64,000 nucleotides of DNA. It comes from Ruegeria_C sp040830705 (lineage in GTDB: Bacteria; Pseudomonadota; Alphaproteobacteria; Rhodobacterales; Rhodobacteraceae). The translations under genes were made by a program, and so were the position numbers. Positions 1 through 9,123 of this stretch are shown here, piece after piece. The stretch's first letter is position 1. Each line of letters opens with the position of its first letter. The notes under the pieces are model-generated. The model was given only the letters and a program-made list of their open reading frames with translations, made no database searches and had not been told where the DNA came from. The stretch is taken from NCBI GenBank assembly GCA_040830705.1, contig JBFOME010000007.1, positions 206,853-270,852 of the forward strand, written 5' to 3'.

Positions 1-498
1 CACGGGATGAACGAGTTGGTCGATCTGGGCGGGCATTTCACCGATACTGTCTATGAGTGGGTCGAGAAACACCCCGAATGGGCCGACGAGATCCGCATGT
101 GGCACGACAATTGGATCGAGATCGCCGCGCCCGAAATTCCGCGCTCTGTTCGCCTGCTGCGTGCCTTGCGGGCCAACGGCGTGCCGGTCTTTGCACTGAC
201 CAATTTCGGCGTTCAGACCTTCGAGAAGGCCGAACAGGTCTATCCGTTCCTGAGCGAGTTCGACCGCCGCTACATCTCAGGGCACATGCACACAGTCAAA
301 CCGCGCGAGGATATTTATGCGCAAGTCGAAGCGGATTGCGGCGTCGACCCCGAGGCGCTTTTGTTTACCGACGACATGCCCAAAAACATCGCGGCGGCAC
401 AAGCGCGCGGCTGGCAGACGCATCATTTCAACGGACCCGAAGGCTGGGCCGAACGGCTGGTCTCGGACGGTCTGGTAACACCGGATCAAGCCAGATGA
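1..498 (+). CDS. HAD-superfamily hydrolase, 5' end outside the window
   Basis: The reading frame is open back to base 1, so the ATG at 7 is probably internal and the first HAD motif (DxD-type nucleophile) lies upstream of the window. What is visible fits the rest of a haloacid dehalogenase-like phosphatase/dehalogenase: motif II as FALTNF (Thr near residue 65 counted from base 7), motif III Lys in VKPRED, and motif IV as LLFTDDMPKN with the acidic pair that binds magnesium. About 163 residues are visible against a usual 200 or so. The stop overlaps the start of the next gene by 4 bases (ATGA), so the two are probably co-translated. The substrate cannot be read from sequence; a small phosphorylated or halogenated metabolite is typical of this family. 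Confidence 0.85.
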   Translation, partial: HGMNELVDLGGHFTDTVYEWVEKHPEWADEIRMWHDNWIEIAAPEIPRSVRLLRALRANGVPVFALTNFGVQTFEKAEQVYPFLSEFDRRYISGHMHTVKPREDIYAQVEADCGVDPEALLFTDDMPKNIAAAQARGWQTHHFNGPEGWAERLVSDGLVTPDQAR

Positions 499-1409
499 GC
501 ATCACAATTATACCCTTTGATGAGGGCGAGGCTCTGCTGGACTGGATCGAACTGACCTGCGCCCTTGCAGATGGCCACAAACTGCCAAAGGCCGAGATCG
601 GAGATACGTTCCTTTATCGTGGGCAAGACACGCTGTTGTCGCGCGCGGCCTGGATCGACGGGTTGGGCATGGCCGTGAAGACCGCGACCGTCTTTCCCGG
701 CAACCCCAGCCACGGCCAGCCGATGATCCATGGATCGGTCAACCTTTTTGCTGACCGCGACGGCCTCCTGTCGGCACTGATCGACTTTCATCTGGTCACC
801 AAATGGAAAACCGCCGGTGACAGCCTGCTGGCGGCTCTACGGCTCGCGGATCCCGACAGCAAACGCATTCTGATCGTTGGGGCGGGCACGGTGGGCCAGT
901 CGCTTTGCGAGGCGTTCTCGACCGGCTTTCCGCAGGCCCGGCTTTCGATCTGGAACCGCACCGCGCGCAAGGCAGAAGAGTTGGCCAGGACGGTCGGAAA
1001 CGCCGATGTTGCCCCTTCGCTGCCTGACGCGGTGAACGCTGCAGATATCGTCGTCACGGCAACAATGAGTTCCGAGCCGCTAATCAAGGGCGAATGGCTG
1101 CGCCCCGGCCAGCATATCAATCTGATCGGCGCCTATCGCGCGGATATGCGCGAGGCAGATGATGACGCGCTGCGTAAGAGCCATATTTACGTGGACAGTT
1201 TCGACACCACCATCGGTCATATCGGCGAGATCAAGACCCCGCTTGATACCGGGATCATAACCCGCGACGATTTGCTGGCCGACTTCTATGATCTGAATGC
1301 CTTCGTTCCAGACGCCAATAGACCCACGCTGTTCAAAAATGGTGGGGGCGCGCATCTGGACCTGATGACCAGCAGCTACATCCTGGAGAAATGGCAGATG
1401 GCCCAATGA
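495..1409 (+). CDS. ornithine cyclodeaminase / mu-crystallin family NAD(P)-dependent enzyme
   Basis: A 304-residue protein. I place the start at the ATG at 495, which overlaps the upstream stop; an open frame continues upstream but is antiparallel in style to the real HAD gene and shows no homology. The central Rossmann motif ILIVGAGTVGQ (about residue 120) followed by a basic NRTARKAEEL patch suggests NADP(H) or NAD(H) binding. N-terminal residues contain the family's GMAVKTATVFPGNP lysine region that contacts the substrate carboxylate. Family members include ornithine cyclodeaminase, alanine dehydrogenase of archaeal type, ketimine reductase and ectoine-utilisation EutC, so the precise substrate is open. 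Its stop overlaps the next start. Confidence 0.85.
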   Translation: MSITIIPFDEGEALLDWIELTCALADGHKLPKAEIGDTFLYRGQDTLLSRAAWIDGLGMAVKTATVFPGNPSHGQPMIHGSVNLFADRDGLLSALIDFHLVTKWKTAGDSLLAALRLADPDSKRILIVGAGTVGQSLCEAFSTGFPQARLSIWNRTARKAEELARTVGNADVAPSLPDAVNAADIVVTATMSSEPLIKGEWLRPGQHINLIGAYRADMREADDDALRKSHIYVDSFDTTIGHIGEIKTPLDTGIITRDDLLADFYDLNAFVPDANRPTLFKNGGGAHLDLMTSSYILEKWQMAQ

Positions 1410-2338
1410 TATTCGTTCTCCTCCTGATCCTGTTGGCCATGATCGTGGCGCTGCCCTACTACACCGAGTCGCGGCGCAAGGTGATGGATGACGAGGCCAG
1501 ACGCGAGGCACCCGGTCACTTTCTGCAACTGTCGCAAGGTGTGACCCATGTGCGATGGGGCGGCGCCGTTCGCGGGCCGGTCGCGGTGTGCGTGCATGGT
1601 CTGACCACACCCTCTTTCGTCTGGGACGGCGTCGTCGAAGGCCTGGGTGCCATGGGCTATCGCGTGCTGACCTATGATCTTTACGGGCGGGGCTATTCGG
1701 ACCGGCCCGAAGGCGAACAGAACGCCGCGTTTTTTCTCCAGCAGCTTGAAGAGGTGCTTGAGGTGGAAGAGGTGCGCGATGAAATAACACTTATCGGCTA
1801 CTCCATGGGTGGCTCCATCGCCACCTGCTACGCGGCGAAACACGCCCAAAAGATCCGCCATCTTGTCCTGATCGCCCCGGCGGGCGTGTTGATGAAACTG
1901 GATCGCGTGACCCGCTTCATCCGCGATAAGGCAGTGCTGGGGGATTGGCTGATGCTGCTGCTCTTTCCCTACAAGCACCGCAAGGAAACCGACGCTGAGC
2001 GGGAGCTGCCCTGCTCGGTTCCCAATATGGCCGATCTGCAACAACAGGAATTGACCTACAAAGGTTTCATCCCGGCGGTTCTGGCCAGCCTGCGCGGCCT
2101 TCTCAGCCAGGTGCTTGAGATCGAACACCGCGAGATCCACCAGGCCGGGTTGCCTGTCCTGGCTATCTGGGGTCAGAAAGACAAGACCATCCCGATCGCG
2201 GCCATGGGCAAGCTTACCACCTGGAGCCGCATGGCACGCGAAGAGATGGTCGAGGGCGCCGGGCATGGCCTGACCTATACGCATACGCAACAGGTCCTGG
2301 ACATCATGCGCGAACGGTTGCGGGAAGGTCTGAACTGA
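1406..2338 (+). CDS. alpha/beta hydrolase with N-terminal membrane anchor
   Basis: A 310-residue serine hydrolase fold. The N-terminus MIFVLLLILLAMIVALPYY is a single hydrophobic anchor. The oxyanion strand reads VCVHGLTTPSFVW, the nucleophile elbow is GYSMGG (Ser about residue 135), the acid is probably in WGQKDKTIP, and the histidine is in EGAGHGL near the C-terminus, so the triad appears intact. I prefer the ATG at 1406, which forms an ATGA overlap with the upstream stop; the ATG at 1391 is in frame but sits directly against its GGAGAA. The gene ends one base before the stop codon of the convergent MFS gene. Esterase or lipase activity is likely; the substrate is unknown. Confidence 0.85.
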   Translation: MIFVLLLILLAMIVALPYYTESRRKVMDDEARREAPGHFLQLSQGVTHVRWGGAVRGPVAVCVHGLTTPSFVWDGVVEGLGAMGYRVLTYDLYGRGYSDRPEGEQNAAFFLQQLEEVLEVEEVRDEITLIGYSMGGSIATCYAAKHAQKIRHLVLIAPAGVLMKLDRVTRFIRDKAVLGDWLMLLLFPYKHRKETDAERELPCSVPNMADLQQQELTYKGFIPAVLASLRGLLSQVLEIEHREIHQAGLPVLAIWGQKDKTIPIAAMGKLTTWSRMAREEMVEGAGHGLTYTHTQQVLDIMRERLREGLN

Positions 2339-3580
2339 TCAGGCCGCCTGCGGGCTGGCCTCGCGGTTCTCGCGGATCGGCAGGTGCACTATGGCGCTAA
2401 ACGCGCCCACGGCGACACCGACCCACCAGACGGCGGTATAGTCGCCATAGATGTCGTACATCCTGCCGCCCAGCCAGACACCCAAGAACCCGCCGATCTG
2501 GTGGCTGAGAAAGACAAACCCGTAAAGCGTTCCCATGTAGCGCAGCCCATAAAGATGCGCGACCAGCCCTGAGGTCAAAGGCACTGTGGCCAGCCAAAGC
2601 GACCCCATCAGCACAGAGAAGATAATGACCGACGTAGGTGTGATCGGCAGTAGGATAAAGACGGCGGCAATGACGGTGCGCGCCGTATAGATACCGGCCA
2701 GAAGATACTTCTTGGTGAAGTATTTGCCGGCCCAGCCTGCCATCAGCGTTCCGCCGATATTGGCCAGCCCCACCAGCGACAGCGCCACCGCACCCAGCGC
2801 AGAGGTCGTTGTGATCCCTATCGAATGCAGCACCCCACCAACTTCGATCGGGCCGCACATCTCGGCCACGAAGGCCGGGAAATGGGCGGTGACAAAGGCA
2901 AGCTGATATCCGCAGCTAAAGAACCCCAGGAAGATCATCGTATAAGACGGATCGCGAAACGCCTTTCTCAGGATCGCACCAAGGCTCTCTTCGACCTCTT
3001 CTTTGCTGGCACGCACAGGGGCTTTCATCATCGGCAGGGTAAGCACGAGCGACAGGATCGCGATGGCAAAGACCACAAACACCATCTGCCAACTTAGAAA
3101 TCCCATCATCCACTCAGCGGCAGGCGCACCAATCACCTGACCCAGACTGCCAGCGGCGGTGACAACCGCCAGCGACATCGACCGATGCTCATCCGAGGAC
3201 GCGCGGCCGACAACACCCAAAACCGTGCCAAGACCTGTCCCGGCGATCCCGAACCCCACCAGCCAGGCGTTCAACTGATGCCCCAACGGCGTCGTAGAAG
3301 CGGCTGACAGCACCATCCCCAATGCGTAAATCAAGGCACCCAGAATGATGGCACGGCGGTCACCCAGCTTTTCCGCGATCGCGGCGAAGATCGGCTGCCC
3401 GATCCCCCAAGCGAGATTCTGGATGGCAATCGCCAGCGAAAACTCGGTCCGCATCCAACCGAACTCGTCAGAAATCGGGATTTGGAACACACCAAACGAG
3501 GCGCGCACCGCGAAGCTGACCGTGATGATGATACAACTCACGATCAGAACGGGGGTTATCAGGCGGGTATCACGAGTCAT
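2339..3580 (-). CDS. MFS transporter
   Basis: A 413-residue protein with about twelve hydrophobic segments, in the major facilitator superfamily. I use the ATG at 3580 (MTRDTRLITP, leading straight into the first membrane helix); the open frame extends to 4015 but that extension is hydrophilic, overlaps zapE and is not credible. Family signs are the cytoplasmic loop after TM2 with EKLGDRRAI (the GxLaDrxGrr-type motif) and a repeat half starting after the charged central loop near residues 195-215. The sequence resembles the monocarboxylate/oxalate-formate-like MFS branch that bacteria use for small organic acids, but no substrate can be assigned. Transcribed divergently from zapE across a gap of 138 bases. 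Confidence 0.88.
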   Translation of the reverse strand: MTRDTRLITPVLIVSCIIITVSFAVRASFGVFQIPISDEFGWMRTEFSLAIAIQNLAWGIGQPIFAAIAEKLGDRRAIILGALIYALGMVLSAASTTPLGHQLNAWLVGFGIAGTGLGTVLGVVGRASSDEHRSMSLAVVTAAGSLGQVIGAPAAEWMMGFLSWQMVFVVFAIAILSLVLTLPMMKAPVRASKEEVEESLGAILRKAFRDPSYTMIFLGFFSCGYQLAFVTAHFPAFVAEMCGPIEVGGVLHSIGITTTSALGAVALSLVGLANIGGTLMAGWAGKYFTKKYLLAGIYTARTVIAAVFILLPITPTSVIIFSVLMGSLWLATVPLTSGLVAHLYGLRYMGTLYGFVFLSHQIGGFLGVWLGGRMYDIYGDYTAVWWVGVAVGAFSAIVHLPIRENREASPQAA

Positions 3581-3718
3581 TCGAAGCCTCGGTTCTAGTC
3601 GGACAGAGCCTAGGTGGAACACCGAGGCAGTCAAATCAGGAGTTTTGCGGGCAACGATCAGGGATTTTGATATAGCTGCGCTTTCCAACCCAACCTTCGC
3701 TGCGCTATGGCTTCGGGC

Positions 3719-4777
3719 ATGACGGACCTGATCACCCTTTATGCAAGCCAAGTCGCGGATGGCAGCCTGACAGCCGATGCCGCGCAAGAGGCGGTCCTGC
3801 CGGAGTTTGAACGTATCCGCGCCGCCCTGGCGGCCCCGATCAAACGCGGACTTTTCCGCAAGGCACCGCCGCCGCCCAAAGGGCTTTACCTCTGGGGCGG
3901 AGTCGGGCGCGGCAAATCCATGCTCATGGACATGTTCGTCGATACATTGGGGGATATTCCCGTCCGGCGGGTACATTTCCATGCATTCATGCAGGAAATC
4001 CACACCCAGATGCATCAGGCCCGCAAAGACGGAGTCGAGGATGCGTTGGCCCCGGTCGCGGAGAAAGTCATCGCCTCGGTCAAGGTGCTGGCCTTTGACG
4101 AGATGCAGATCACCGACATCACGGATGCAATGATCGTGGGTCGGCTGTTTCAGGCGTTGTTCGACGCGGGCGTGGTGGTTGTCACGACCTCAAACCGTAT
4201 CCCTGACGATCTTTACAAAGACGGGCTGAACCGGCAGTTGTTTCTGCCCTTCATCGACCTGATCAAGGATCGGATGGAGGTCTGGGAGATGGTCAGCCCG
4301 ACCGATTACCGGCAAAATCGCCTTGAAGCGTCGCAGGTCTACTTCACGCCGATCGGACCCGAGGCGCGGCGCGAGATCCAGTCGGTCTGGCAGGATTTGG
4401 CGGGCGGACCCGCTGAGCCGCTAGTCCTGCATGTCAAAGGGCGCGAGGTCACGCTGCCCGCCTTTCGCAACGGCATCGCGCGTGCCACGTTTTATGATCT
4501 GTGCGGTCACATGTTGGGGCCGGGCGATTATCTGGCAGTGGCCGACGCGGTTAAAGTGTTGGTGCTGGAAGACATCCCCCGCCTATCGCGCAACAACTTC
4601 AACGAGGCCAAACGCTTTGTCACTCTGATCGATGCGCTCTACGAGGCGAAGGTGAAACTGATCTGTTCCGCGGCGGCAGCGCCAGACATGCTATATGTCG
4701 AAGGCGAAGGCACGTTCGAGTTTGAACGCACTGCCTCGCGCCTGCATGAGATGCAAAGCATCGAATGGGGACGCTGA
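3719..4777 (+). CDS. zapE: cell division ATPase ZapE (AFG1/LACE1 family)
   Basis: A 352-residue AAA-type P-loop protein. Starting from the ATG at 3719 (MTDLITLY; an in-frame ATG four codons upstream at 3707 is an alternative), the Walker A is GGVGRGKS at residues 60-67 and the Walker B is VLAFDEMQITD near residue 125. The TTSNRIPDDLY sensor and the C-terminal SRNNFNEAKRFVTLIDALYE block are characteristic of AFG1-like ATPases. In Escherichia coli ZapE binds FtsZ and affects Z-ring stability under low oxygen or heat; the mitochondrial relative Afg1 acts in protein quality control. The gene stands alone on the plus strand between an MFS gene and a TPR gene. Confidence 0.92.
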   Translation: MTDLITLYASQVADGSLTADAAQEAVLPEFERIRAALAAPIKRGLFRKAPPPPKGLYLWGGVGRGKSMLMDMFVDTLGDIPVRRVHFHAFMQEIHTQMHQARKDGVEDALAPVAEKVIASVKVLAFDEMQITDITDAMIVGRLFQALFDAGVVVVTTSNRIPDDLYKDGLNRQLFLPFIDLIKDRMEVWEMVSPTDYRQNRLEASQVYFTPIGPEARREIQSVWQDLAGGPAEPLVLHVKGREVTLPAFRNGIARATFYDLCGHMLGPGDYLAVADAVKVLVLEDIPRLSRNNFNEAKRFVTLIDALYEAKVKLICSAAAAPDMLYVEGEGTFEFERTASRLHEMQSIEWGR

Positions 4778-4847
4778 AGGAAACGCTCCGCTTGATCTCA
4801 CTTCCTGAACCCATCGTGGCACGCCGCTTCGCTGGCGGGACACAAAA

Positions 4848-6494
4848 TCACTCAGCGGCAAGGTCCTTTTGCCGACAATAGCAAGACGCCTTGATCGGCA
4901 CATCCGCGCGCGCAACGGCCTTGTCGAGTTGCAACTTGATATGCGCCGCCTCTACCGTCTCGCCGCGTCGGGTAAGGCACTCATGCAACCCGTGCAGGCT
5001 CCACACGTTGCCCGGATGCTGGCAGGCCCGGCTCAGCGTCGCGTCAAGTCCAAGATCCGCACGATAGACCGCCTCGGCTTCCTCAACCTGTCCCTGCTCC
5101 AAAAGCAACGCGCCCAGTGCATGGCGTGTGGGCTGCATCCAGCCCCAAGGCTCGTCATAGGGCAGGTTGTCATCAATCTCGACCGACTTGCGCAGATGCG
5201 CAAAGGCAGCCTCATGATCGCCCTGATGATAGGCCAATTCGCCCAGCATCATCTGCTCGGCGACACCCAGGATATCACGGCAGGTGTTGTTAAAGAGCAT
5301 CCGACTGTCCTGCACCCGGTTGAGCGCGTCATAGAACTGCACCCGCTCGGTTTCCGCCTCAGTGGTACGCTGCAAGTTCGCCAGTGCAATTGTTCGGGCA
5401 TAGCGCATCATGGCCAACGTGACGCTGTAGAGCTCTTCATCTTCAGGCAGCGGTTGATCTAGAATCTCTTGCCAACGCCCAAACCGGACCAGCACATGCT
5501 GCTTCATCGGGATGAAGGCTTCGAACCAGTCCGCCATCGGACGAAGCATGTCGGACGGCAATGTCTCGATCAGCTCCTCGGCCGCCTCTAGTGCAGGCCC
5601 CGGCTGACCCAGGAACATCGCGCCATAAATCTTGAAGTGATAGTTGTGGCAACGATAAACGGAGTAGAAATTGTCTGCGCCCGCGCGGCTCAGAAATTTC
5701 CGATCCGCCACGATCGCCGCTTGGTTTCGCAGCACCACATTCATGTAGTCGCCACAAAGCACGTCGACATGGGTTGGCATATGCAGAAGGTGACCCGCAT
5801 CAGGCACCAGCGTACCCAGCGCATCGCCATGGCGCAGGGCGCGTTCGGGATGAGGCGACATCTCCATGAGGTGGATATACATATGCAGCAACCCCGGATG
5901 CTGCCAGGCTCCGGGAAGGGTTTCAAACGCCTTATCAAGCACGGCGATGGCTTCCAGCGTGTCGGCGCCATCTGCGGGCTGGCCAGTGGGCAAATCCCAA
6001 AGCTGCCAAGGCGTCCGGTTCATAATCGACTCGGCAAACACCGCGCAGATATCCAGATCTTCAGGATGTGCGGCATGCGCTTTGCGCATGGCATCCGCAA
6101 ATGCGTCATTCCAAGGGCTGAAATCTTCGATTTCGGAACTGTCGGGATAACGTGCCGGCAGTGCTTCGATCAATACGCGTTCGATCGGGGTCAGATGTTC
6201 CAGCAACGCGCTGGCGGACGCGATCGAGGCCTTGGCCACGTCGATGCAATCGGGCTTTTCCTCTTCCTCGAAAGTCTCCCACGGTTTGTTGTAGTTGGGG
6301 CCGATGCAATAGGCGATGCCCCAATGAGCCATCGCGCAGTTCGGGTCGACCTCCACCGCTTTCCGAAAGCACTCGATCGCCTCTTCGTGGTTATAGGCAT
6401 AGGTCCAGATCAATCCGCGGTCGAACCACAATTGTGCGTCGGGCGATGCGGTTGAAACCAGCCGTGAGTATGCGCCAAGGTCGTAGTATTCCAT
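4848..6494 (-). CDS. tetratricopeptide-repeat protein, soluble, unknown function
   Basis: A 548-residue protein with no signal peptide. The start is the ATG at 6494 (MEYYDLGAYS), preceded by a purine-rich GAAGAAGGGGG; the open frame upstream is not needed. An N-terminal TPR unit is clear (LWFDRGLIWTYAYNHEEAIE, residues 25-60), with further repeat-like helices around residues 200, 290, 420 and 490. The middle contains several conserved-looking His/Cys/Trp blocks such as HMYIHLMEMSPHPERAL and HLLHMPTHVDVL, which suggest more than a plain scaffold. It resembles the bacterial relatives of TTC38. Partner and role are unknown. It is separated from ctpA by a terminator that reads on the same strand. 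Confidence 0.8.
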   Translation of the reverse strand: MEYYDLGAYSRLVSTASPDAQLWFDRGLIWTYAYNHEEAIECFRKAVEVDPNCAMAHWGIAYCIGPNYNKPWETFEEEEKPDCIDVAKASIASASALLEHLTPIERVLIEALPARYPDSSEIEDFSPWNDAFADAMRKAHAAHPEDLDICAVFAESIMNRTPWQLWDLPTGQPADGADTLEAIAVLDKAFETLPGAWQHPGLLHMYIHLMEMSPHPERALRHGDALGTLVPDAGHLLHMPTHVDVLCGDYMNVVLRNQAAIVADRKFLSRAGADNFYSVYRCHNYHFKIYGAMFLGQPGPALEAAEELIETLPSDMLRPMADWFEAFIPMKQHVLVRFGRWQEILDQPLPEDEELYSVTLAMMRYARTIALANLQRTTEAETERVQFYDALNRVQDSRMLFNNTCRDILGVAEQMMLGELAYHQGDHEAAFAHLRKSVEIDDNLPYDEPWGWMQPTRHALGALLLEQGQVEEAEAVYRADLGLDATLSRACQHPGNVWSLHGLHECLTRRGETVEAAHIKLQLDKAVARADVPIKASCYCRQKDLAAE

Positions 6495-6592
6495 CGTAAT
6501 GGCCCCCTTCTTCCTTTGGCAGCAGTCTAGCTCATCGAGCTGCGTGCACAAAGTATCAAGTCGGGACAAGCGCGGAGCTGGCGCCATACATC

Positions 6593-6619
6593 AAAAAACC
6601 GCGCCAATTGCTGGCGCGG
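6593..6619 (-). terminator. Rho-independent terminator downstream of ctpA
   Basis: A perfect 8-bp stem (6599-6606 with 6612-6619, CCGCGCCA/TGGCGCGG) and a 5-base loop. On the minus strand the hairpin is followed by six T residues (6598 down to 6593). It lies 33 bases after the ctpA stop and closes the gpmI-envC-ctpA operon. Confidence 0.85.
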
Positions 6620-6651
6620 CTTTGTCGTTTCAGAATTGCGGCCAGCCCGGT

Positions 6652-7983
6652 TTATTCGTTGTCGAAGGCCGACAGCCCTTTGAGGATATCGATCGCATAG
6701 GCCATCTGATAATCCTGTTCCCGCAATTCGGCGGTGGCCTCGGCCTTGGCGCGATCTTCTTCGATCTGGCGTATCTCGTCCTCGGTCAGGCTGTCATTGT
6801 TCAGGCTGCCACGCAGATCCGCCTCGGTGCGCGAGGGGCGATCACTGTCTTCCTCTTCGTCCTCTGCCGGAGTACGGCGCGGCTGTTCGACGATAATGTC
6901 GGGCGACACACCCAGCGCCTGAATCGAGCGTCCGGAAGGCGTGTAATAGCGCGCCGTGGTCAGCCGCATTGCACCTTCACCCCGCAGCGGCATCACGGTC
7001 TGCACCGAGCCTTTGCCGAAGCTTTTCGTCCCCACGACGATAGCGCGGCGATGATCCTGCAAGGCGCCAGCCACAATCTCCGACGCTGAGGCCGAACCGC
7101 CATTGATCAGCACCACGATCGGCTTGCCATCTGCCAGATCACCCGCACCAGCGTTGAACCGTTCGCCATCTTCGGGGTTACGGCCGCGCGTTGAAACGAT
7201 CTCGCCCTCTTCCAGGAACGCATCCGAGACCTTGATCGCCTGGGTAAGCAATCCACCCGGATTGTTACGCAGGTCGAGAACGACGCCGTTGATCTTGTCC
7301 ATACCTCCGGCTTCTTCGACCTGTTCCCTGAGCCCCTCTTCGAGGTTGGCAAAGGTCTGATCGTTGAAGGTGGTCACCCGCAGCACCACGCTTGTGCCTT
7401 CGGTGCGCGCACGCACGGCGGTCAGTTTGATCGTGTCGCGGATAATCGAAACATCGAACGGCTCTTGTTCGCCTTCGCGCACCACGGTGATCACGATCTC
7501 GGACCCGACCGGACCGCGCATCAGGTCCACCGCCTTGTCCAGCGTCAGACCCAGCAGACTTTCGCCGTTCACATGGGTGATGAAGTCGCCTGCCTCGACA
7601 CCGGCCTCATCCGCCGGAGTGTCATCCATGGGCGAGACCACTTTGACGAAACCTTCCTCCTGCGTGACCTCGATACCCAATCCACCAAATTCGCCGCGTG
7701 TCTGGACCCGCATTTGTTCGGCATCATTGGGCGAAAGGTAGCTGGAATGCGGGTCAAGCGAGGTCAACATCCCGTCGATGGCGGCCTCGATCAACTCGCC
7801 AGCCTCGACCTCTTCGACATATTGAATGCGAATGCGTTCAAAAATGTCGCCGAACAGATCAAGCTGTTCGTAGACACTGGCATTGTTTTTGGCTTCTTGC
7901 GCGATCAGCGGGCCCGCCACCTGTGAGGTGGCGATGATCCCCGCCAATGAGCCGCTCAGGGCCGCAATCACGAATTTCTTCAT
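6652..7983 (-). CDS. ctpA: C-terminal processing peptidase, S41 family
   Basis: A 443-residue periplasmic serine protease. Residues 1-28 form a signal peptide or anchor. A PDZ domain covers roughly residues 90-165 (GGLGIEVTQEEGFVKVV, DTPADEAGVEAGDFI), and the catalytic core follows. The nucleophile is in NGGSASASEIVAG and the general-base lysine in TKSFGKGSVQT, both intact. The C-terminal 80 residues are acidic and low in complexity (EDEEEDSDRPS). CtpA proteases degrade or process cell-envelope proteins, including peptidoglycan hydrolases and their regulators. The gene follows envC by 6 bases, which points to shared control of cell separation. Confidence 0.93.
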   Translation of the reverse strand: MKKFVIAALSGSLAGIIATSQVAGPLIAQEAKNNASVYEQLDLFGDIFERIRIQYVEEVEAGELIEAAIDGMLTSLDPHSSYLSPNDAEQMRVQTRGEFGGLGIEVTQEEGFVKVVSPMDDTPADEAGVEAGDFITHVNGESLLGLTLDKAVDLMRGPVGSEIVITVVREGEQEPFDVSIIRDTIKLTAVRARTEGTSVVLRVTTFNDQTFANLEEGLREQVEEAGGMDKINGVVLDLRNNPGGLLTQAIKVSDAFLEEGEIVSTRGRNPEDGERFNAGAGDLADGKPIVVLINGGSASASEIVAGALQDHRRAIVVGTKSFGKGSVQTVMPLRGEGAMRLTTARYYTPSGRSIQALGVSPDIIVEQPRRTPAEDEEEDSDRPSRTEADLRGSLNNDSLTEDEIRQIEEDRAKAEATAELREQDYQMAYAIDILKGLSAFDNE

Positions 7984-7989
7984 GCTGAT

Positions 7990-9123
7990 CTATCCATCCT
8001 TCTCGGTTTGGAACCACGTTTCCGGGTCCACCGGGCTGCCGCCCTCTCTGACTTCTATATAGAGCGTTTCCGACCTGTCAGTTCCAGTGCCATCACCGCT
8101 TAGTGACAAAATCGTGCCGATTTCCGGGGCCGTCCCCCCCATAAGACCCACCGGCGTTCCTTTGGGAATGACCTGCCCGGTCTGGCCATAAACCTCATTC
8201 AACCCGGATAAAACAAACAGCAGGTCGGGCTGCGGTTCCAGAATGACTACATTGCCCAAATCCAGCAGCGGGCCGCGATAGCGGATCGTTGCCGCCGTTG
8301 GCGTTGTTACCAGCGCCCTGGGTCGCGCGGCCACAAGTATTCCGTTTCGTTTGATTCCGGCCGCGTCCGCCTCGCCGGCCCTGTGCAGCAGCACGCCCGC
8401 GACCGGCAGGTCGATCCCACCTTTTTGCGACGAGATGTCGGCGTTTGTCGCGGCGATCTCTGCGCCCGCAATCTCCGACAACCCTCCGGCGAAAGCATCA
8501 AGCGTCTCGGTAGAGGAGATCAAGATCGCGGTGCGCACCGGGTCCTCGGTAAAGCGTTTCGGTAAGTCGGTCCGATCCGCAACTGCCTTGCTGAGCTCTG
8601 CCCGCGCCGTCTGCACGCCCGTCAATCCCTCTTGCAGGGTGTCCAATGCGTTTTGCTGAACGCTGCGCAGATCGCTGACCTCCGACAGGTCCTGCGACAG
8701 GAACTGCGCACGCTGGTTCAGTCCCGGCGTCACCTCTGCCAGCATCATACCCGACCGGGCCACGCCCAGCGGGCCGGACGGATGCAGCAGAAGGACCGGC
8801 GGCGGCGCAGTTTCCATCGTCTGCAGCACGCCGATCAGTTGTGAAATCTCTGCCTCGCGCGCCTGTAGCCGTGTTGTTAGTGCGGCCTCGCGGATCGCTG
8901 CCCGGCGTAGCCCGTCGCGCATCGCCTCCAGTCCTGCCTCATAGGCTTGAACCGTGGCGGTCAGCGCTTTGACCCGATTGCGGGCACCTTCTGCTTGGTC
9001 CAGCGCCACTGCAGCTTGTTGTAACATCTGCGAGGCCAATCGCGCCGCTTCGGAGGGATCGCTTTCGGCGCTGGCCGATGAGGTCAATAGAAAGACCCCG
9101 AATATGGGTCCTGCCCATCTCAT
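7990..9123 (-). CDS. envC: murein hydrolase activator, EnvC family (degenerate M23/LytM)
   Basis: A 377-residue secreted protein. Signal peptide at residues 1-19 (ending SSASA), then a long coiled coil to about residue 200 with heptad-like charged and Leu positions, then a C-terminal LytM/M23-like beta domain from about residue 255 (VLLHRAGEADAAGIKRNGI to the end). The catalytic M23 zinc ligands (HxxxD and HxH) are absent: the places where they belong read YRGPLLDLGNVVIL and LLFVLSGL. This is what is expected of EnvC-type activators, which switch on amidases at the septum rather than cutting peptidoglycan themselves. The start overlaps the gpmI stop by 4 bases. Confidence 0.87.
   Translation of the reverse strand: MRWAGPIFGVFLLTSSASAESDPSEAARLASQMLQQAAVALDQAEGARNRVKALTATVQAYEAGLEAMRDGLRRAAIREAALTTRLQAREAEISQLIGVLQTMETAPPPVLLLHPSGPLGVARSGMMLAEVTPGLNQRAQFLSQDLSEVSDLRSVQQNALDTLQEGLTGVQTARAELSKAVADRTDLPKRFTEDPVRTAILISSTETLDAFAGGLSEIAGAEIAATNADISSQKGGIDLPVAGVLLHRAGEADAAGIKRNGILVAARPRALVTTPTAATIRYRGPLLDLGNVVILEPQPDLLFVLSGLNEVYGQTGQVIPKGTPVGLMGGTAPEIGTILSLSGDGTGTDRSETLYIEVREGGSPVDPETWFQTEKDG

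Noticed and set aside
2339..4015. Extended N-terminus of the MFS gene back to 4015
   Set aside because: The extension overlaps the zapE start and its P-loop region's opposite strand, is hydrophilic, and the transporter begins normally at 3580.
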